From: Amycolatopsis bartoniae | Lineage (GTDB): Bacteria > Actinomycetota > Actinomycetes > Mycobacteriales > Pseudonocardiaceae | Assembly: GCF_014191255.1 (NCBI RefSeq) | Contig: NZ_JACHWH010000001.1 | Coordinates: 496,001 to 560,000 of the forward strand | DNA length: 64,000 nucleotides | Reading direction: 5' to 3' | Part shown: positions 59,953 to 64,000 of the stretch, piece by piece | How the letters are laid out: every line of letters starts with the position of its first letter | Numbering within the stretch: the stretch's first letter is position 1 | Notes under the pieces: generated by a model | Databases searched by the model: none | What the model was told of the DNA's origin: nothing | Seen by the model: only the letters and a program-made list of their open reading frames with translations | Translations under genes and position numbers: made by a program

Positions 59953-61035
59953 TTAGTCCATGACGGCCAGGGACCAGCACCAGCCGGCCAGCTCACGGGC
60001 GATGCCGACGTTGGCGATGGCCGGGCGTTTGCGGCGCGGGTTGAACGTGACCCAACGCTCGTGCAGGCGACGGTTTCTGGTGTCGGCGCGGTGCTGGGCA
60101 GCGGCCGGGGTCAGTTCCCAGCGAGCACGCAGACCGTTGCCGATCGTGTAGCGGGCGCGGTGGTGCCAGGCGGCCTCACCGAGCAGGCGGCGCAGGTGAG
60201 TGTTGCCGGTGTTGGTGATCGAGCCCTGCACTCGCGTCGTCCCAGAGGAGTATTCAGACGGTACGAGGCCGGCAAACGAGCCGATGCTGGCACCGGTGAA
60301 CCGGTGCCAGTCGCCGATCTCGACCGCGAGCGCGAACCCGGTCAGCAGCGACACCCCGTGCAGACAACACAACCGGCGCACCACAGCAGTGAACTCGCTG
60401 TCGGTGGCCATCTCGGTGATGGCCTTGTCCAGACGATCCCGGCGAGCAGTGATCGCCAGGACCGCTTCGTAATCGGACTCGAACGCGGCCGGTGTGGCCG
60501 GCGAGTCGAAGTGTTGCCGGCGCAGCCAAGCATCGTGCGCTCCGGTCCAGGTACGGCCACCGGAGTAGACGATTCCGTGGCGCAGCAACAGTTTCGAGAG
60601 CCGGTGCCGAACCCGCATCAGATCGGCCCGGGCGTCCTCCCGAGCACGAACCAGATCCCGCGCGGCCTCCTGGCCGATGGACGGGACCGACACCGGTGTG
60701 ACCTCTCCCAGCCGCAGCAGCCGCGCGGCGTCCCTCGCGTCGGTCTTGACCCGATCAGCGGACGGGCGCTGCGACTTCGAGGGCGCGGCAACCAGACACC
60801 GGATCCTCGCCGCCGTCAGCTCGCGGTACAACCCGAACCCCGTCGGACCAGCCTCATACGCCACCGCAACCGGACCTTCCTGCTCGATCCAGGACCGGAT
60901 GTGATCGTGCGACGGCGTCAACCGCGCCCGCCGCAGCTCGCCTGTCACACCGTCGATCGCCGCGGCGGCGACCGATCGGGCATGGACATCGAGCCCCACA
61001 CTTGTACGCTCAACAAGCACCGGGGCCTCCCACAT
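59953..61035 (-). CDS. IS110-family transposase
   Basis: 360 residues from ATG 61035 (MWEAPVLVERTSVGLDVHAR). The N-terminal DEDD domain shows GLDVHARSV, VAYEAGPTG and VKTDARDAARL; the C-terminal Transposase_20 part has LCCLHGVSLLTGFALAVEIG, LVPSEYSSG and ITNTGNTHLRRLL. This copy seems intact. IS110 enzymes use a DEDD site, a bridge-type RNA from the non-coding end, and no terminal inverted repeats. Confidence 0.9.
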   Translation of the reverse strand: MWEAPVLVERTSVGLDVHARSVAAAAIDGVTGELRRARLTPSHDHIRSWIEQEGPVAVAYEAGPTGFGLYRELTAARIRCLVAAPSKSQRPSADRVKTDARDAARLLRLGEVTPVSVPSIGQEAARDLVRAREDARADLMRVRHRLSKLLLRHGIVYSGGRTWTGAHDAWLRRQHFDSPATPAAFESDYEAVLAITARRDRLDKAITEMATDSEFTAVVRRLCCLHGVSLLTGFALAVEIGDWHRFTGASIGSFAGLVPSEYSSGTTRVQGSITNTGNTHLRRLLGEAAWHHRARYTIGNGLRARWELTPAAAQHRADTRNRRLHERWVTFNPRRKRPAIANVGIARELAGWCWSLAVMD

Positions 61036-61439
61036 ATGTCGGATAGGCCGAGCAGGCGGCCCCTGCCCGGCAACCCACGAATCTGCGTGAGCGAGGCCCC
61101 GGCCCGCAACCACCTCACCGAACCGGTCGCCCCACACCGTCTAAGGGCTGTCACGTAACGGATCTTCTGGTTGGGGGGACTGTCCCGCGAGCGGTGTTTC
61201 TGGCCCGACACCAACGTAAGACGAGATTTGTCAAGTGGGGATCGGGGGCTCACCGGCTCCTCGGCTCTACGTAGCTGGCAATGGGGTTGTTGGCCCGACA
61301 GCGTGCAATCGAGTTCGGGGAGGAGATGATGGGCCTGCTCAGGGTGTCGGTCGAGGTTGGTCCTCCACGCCAGGTGGAGCTTGGCCCGTCCCTGGAATCC
61401 GGCGCGGCCTGGGTCAGACGGCGGCGGAAAGATCGGTGC
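61036..61439. other. IS-derived non-coding stretch
   Basis: About 400 bp between two IS110 copies. The 61250-61440 part reads in one minus frame with PPPSDPGRAGFQGRAKLHLA and WRTNLDRHPEQAHHLLPELD, which is not IS110; it may be a fragment of another transposase. It could also include the IS110 end regions that encode bridge RNA. Confidence 0.4.
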
Positions 61440-62744
61440 GTCCGCAGGCGATGTGTTCGTTCCAAGGACTCGTTGGGTGATGATGACATGCAGCCAGCGC
61501 AGTAGCGCGGCAGCGAGCGCGGCGTGCACCTGGCCGGTGGTGAGCGGATTTTCCTGCCGGGTGGTGAGATGATGAAAGCGAGCGGTAAGTACCGGGTTGT
61601 TCGCTGGGGCGCCCCAGACCGCCCGCCATGCGGCAGCCCGGGGTGGCCACGACGGGCGATGCGGGCCTGGCCTTCCGTGGTGCCGCTGTTGTTCTCGCGG
61701 GGACATAGCCCGGCATGCTTGACCACCGCGCGTGGGCTGTCGAACCGGGCAGATCCCCGGTTTCGGCCAGGATCGCGGCCGCGCCGACGGTCGACAGCCC
61801 GGGGATGGAGCTGACCAGGTCGGTGAGTCGACTTGGTCGAGGACCTCGACCATGCGAGTCTCCACTGGGACAGTCGGCGCTTCGTCGCATGCCAGTCGGC
61901 GAGCACGACGCAGGCTCGTTCCAGCGCACCGGCGCGCTGTGCGATGACCCCGGCCCGATCGGTCAGCGCGATGAACACCGCGCTGACGATGCGCCGCCAG
62001 ACCTGGCGCCCACCCCAGCGCGCCACTTCGCGGTTGACCGCCTGCAGAAACCGCGCAAGCCCCATCCTGGCCAGACGTTCCGGCCGGCCGTTGCAGCGCT
62101 CAAGCACCACCGTCAGCGCGGGGCACCAGCTGTTCGATTCGAACGGTTTGCCCGCGCAGCCCAGCACCGCCGACCAGGCGCATTCCAGCAGGTCGCGCAG
62201 TTGCTGCACGTTCGCGGTGGCCTCGGCGACCAGCCGTTCCCGCCGAGCGCCCAGGTGCCGCAGTCGCGCCCAGTTTTCCTCTGCCCGTTCCGGCACGTAG
62301 CAGCGCAGGTCACCGACCAGCCGGGCGATCAGCACGGCATCCTTGTCGTCGGTCTTGTCCCGGGTGTAGTCCTCGCTCTCGCGTGCCCGGCCGACCAGCA
62401 GCGGCTGCACACACCACCGGCATCCTCCACCCCGCCGCGAGTTGATCAAGAACGCGCCACCGGTGCCCGGTCGGCTCGCATCCCACCGTGACATCGACAA
62501 ACCCGTGCCCGCGAGCCACGTTACGGGCCCATTCCAACACCGAACCCAGCCGCCATGCCTTCGCCCGGACCCGTTTCCGGGCCAGCACCCGCGAATCGTG
62601 ATCGGTCACGACGATCGCTTGCTTCTCATCGGCCAGATCGATCCCCACGATCGCGTTCCAGGGCGGCGGCACCAGCGCCCGCAACCGGGCCAATCGCTCG
62701 TTTCGGCGCTTGTCACCGCGCGACAGACCACTATCGTGGGGCAT
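61440..62744 (-). pseudogene. IS110-family transposase, frameshifted
   Basis: Starts normally at ATG 62744 (MPHDSGLSRGDKRRNERLAR) with GIDLADEKQAIVV and VGCEPTGHRWRVLDQLA, then changes frame near 62420 into VQPLLVGRARESEDYTRDKT and again near 61900 and 61600 before LLRWLHVIITQRV near 61490. All family blocks are present but in three frames, so it is dead. Confidence 0.85.
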
Positions 62745-62892
62745 GACGTCCTCCTCGATGTCCTGGGACTGCAAGCCCGCACACGACATCAGGAGGACGT
62801 CCTCGTGATCAACTCGCATCGGCATAGTTCCCTTACTACGCCGGGCTGAGGTCCGGCGGGATGGGCACTGTGAGTGATTCCCAATGATGTTG

Positions 62893-64000
62893 TCAAGCGG
62901 TAAGCGGCGCGGGTTGGGCGTGGTATTGCGTGTTGTTACGCAGCATGGCCCAGAGCACGTTGAGTCGTCGGCGCGCGAGCGCGATGACGGCTTGGGTGTG
63001 CCGTTTCCCTTCGGCTCTCTTGCGGTCGTAGTAGGCTTTCGACGCGGCGCACCAGCGGATGCTGGCCAGTGCCGAGAGGTAGAAGGCGCGCAGCAGACGC
63101 CGGTCGTAGCGTCGTGGTCGGCGCAGGTTGCCGCTGATGCGTCCAGAATCGTGGGGTGCGGGCGCGAGCCCGGCGACGCCCGCGAGACGGTTGGCGGTGC
63201 CGAACGGGGTCATGTCGCCGCCGGTTGAGGCAAGGAACTCGGCACCGAGCAATGGGCCGAATCCGGGCAGGCTCAAGATGATCTCGGCGTGTCGGTGCTG
63301 GCGGAACCGACTCTCGATCAGGGTGTCGATCTCGGCGATTTCCTCGTTGAGAGCGATCACCGCCTTCGCCAGCCTGATGACCATATCAGCAGCGAGCCGT
63401 TGGCCGGGCAACGTCGTGTGTTGTGCTGCCGCAGCCTCGATCGCGGTTGCCGCGACGGCCGCAGCGTTGCGGACTTTCCTGTTGCGTAGCCACGTTTCCA
63501 GTCGGGAGTGCCCGATCCGCCGCAGCGCTTCGGGCGTTTGATAGCCGGTCAGCAAAGTGAGCGCGGCTTTGCTGGCGCTGTAATCGAAAGCTCGCTCAAG
63601 AGCGGGGAAGTATTCGAGCAGTTGCGTTCGCAGCCGGTTGATCGTTCGGGTGCGGTCGCAGATCAGGTCGGTGCGGCGAGCGGTCAGGATCCGCAGGTCG
63701 ACACTGATGTCATCGCCTGGCCTCAACGGTTGCAAGTCGCGGCGCATGCGGGCCTGGTCGGCGATGATCGCGGCGTCCTTGGCATCGGTCTTGCCGTCTC
63801 CGCGGTAACTGGCTGCCGCGTGGTAGACGGTGCGGCCGGGAATGTAGAGCAGGCGCTGATCGTGGTTGACCAGCAGTGCCAGCAGCAGCGCTGCGCCTCC
63901 GCTGTTGAGATCGATCGCCCAGGTTGTGGCGTCGTCGCCGGCGAGTTCGGCGACGTTGGCGATGAGTTCCAGCAGCGCCGTCTCGTCGTTGGCGACTCGC
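62893..64000 (-). CDS. IS110-family transposase, partial (runs off right edge)
   Basis: At least 368 residues read open on the minus strand from beyond the window. The N-terminal part includes WAIDLNSGGAALLLALLVNH, YHAAASYRGDGKTDAKDAAI (DEDD motif) and IIADQARMRRDLQPL. The C-terminal part has LPGFGPLLGAEFLASTGGDM and DSGRISGNLRRPRRYDRRLL. It belongs to a different IS110 subgroup from the other two copies. The start codon lies outside. Confidence 0.88.
   Translation of the reverse strand, partial: RVANDETALLELIANVAELAGDDATTWAIDLNSGGAALLLALLVNHDQRLLYIPGRTVYHAAASYRGDGKTDAKDAAIIADQARMRRDLQPLRPGDDISVDLRILTARRTDLICDRTRTINRLRTQLLEYFPALERAFDYSASKAALTLLTGYQTPEALRRIGHSRLETWLRNRKVRNAAAVAATAIEAAAAQHTTLPGQRLAADMVIRLAKAVIALNEEIAEIDTLIESRFRQHRHAEIILSLPGFGPLLGAEFLASTGGDMTPFGTANRLAGVAGLAPAPHDSGRISGNLRRPRRYDRRLLRAFYLSALASIRWCAASKAYYDRKRAEGKRHTQAVIALARRRLNVLWAMLRNNTQYHAQPAPLTA

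Larger units (their letters stand above)
58694..64000. mobile_element. Cluster of four insertion-sequence copies
   Basis: One IS481 and three IS110-family copies lie in tandem, at least two of them broken and one running off the right edge. IS110 elements lack inverted ends, so exact borders cannot be given. Their position after the lower-GC sugar genes suggests they mediated acquisition or deletion here. Confidence 0.75.

Noticed and set aside
60945..61865. 306-codon minus-strand frame as a separate gene
   Set aside because: It is a frame-shifted piece of the broken IS110 transposase that runs on into sequence antisense to nothing recognisable and then into the next IS copy.

Overview
This is high-GC actinomycete chromosome, most like Amycolatopsis or another Pseudonocardiaceae genus. 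The signs are strong GC bias at third codon positions, many GTG/TTG starts and ATGA/GTGA overlaps, EspC-like and WXG-like proteins, F420/PPOX-type and SRPBCC proteins, and a tRNA-Ser just downstream of tadA.

Layout. 1-9.3 kb: ordinary metabolism (KdgD fragment, ThDP-dependent oxidase, Ppx/GppA phosphatase, CutA, secreted GH1 glucosidase, MBL-fold hydrolase). 9.3-12.4 kb: a membrane protein convergent with a YbaB / EspC-like / WXG-like trio that resembles type VII secretion cargo. 12.5-19.4 kb: succinate-semialdehyde dehydrogenase, an ABC-2 exporter with a divergent MarR/GbsR regulator, and a TetR gene divergent from an SDR gene across a near-perfect twin operator. 19.6-26.0 kb: an unusual run of a papain-like peptidase, a GAWDPNTPPPT-repeat protein, a sigma factor, its overlapping partner, a TPR-CHAT (caspase-like) protein and a methyltransferase. 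26-31.8 kb: deacetylase, tyrA, M20 amidohydrolase, tadA and tRNA-Ser(CGA). 32-39.8 kb: secreted ExeM-type nuclease, a four-gene FtsK-ATPase module with small helical proteins, and tRNA-Ser(GGA).

41-58.4 kb is a two-armed biosynthetic locus around a divergent promoter at 51.7-51.9 kb. The leftward arm contains homologues, judged by family and architecture, of all four enzymes that make activated phosphoramidate for the Campylobacter jejuni capsule: glutamine kinase, phosphoglutamine cytidylyltransferase, gamma-glutamyl-CDP-amidate hydrolase and CDP-amidate 3'-kinase. A methyltransferase and a PAPS-type transferase lie in the same tightly overlapping operon. The rightward arm has four genes of a GDP-linked legionaminic-acid-type pathway (PtmE-, LegB-, LegC- and LegG-like) and a threonine-synthase-like gene. 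I know of no characterised actinomycete locus with this combination, and I regard it as the main discovery candidate.

58.7-64 kb is a graveyard of insertion sequences (one IS481, three IS110) next to sequence of lower GC. This suggests that the right arm was acquired or truncated by transposition.

All assignments come from reading sequence and motifs. No database search was run.
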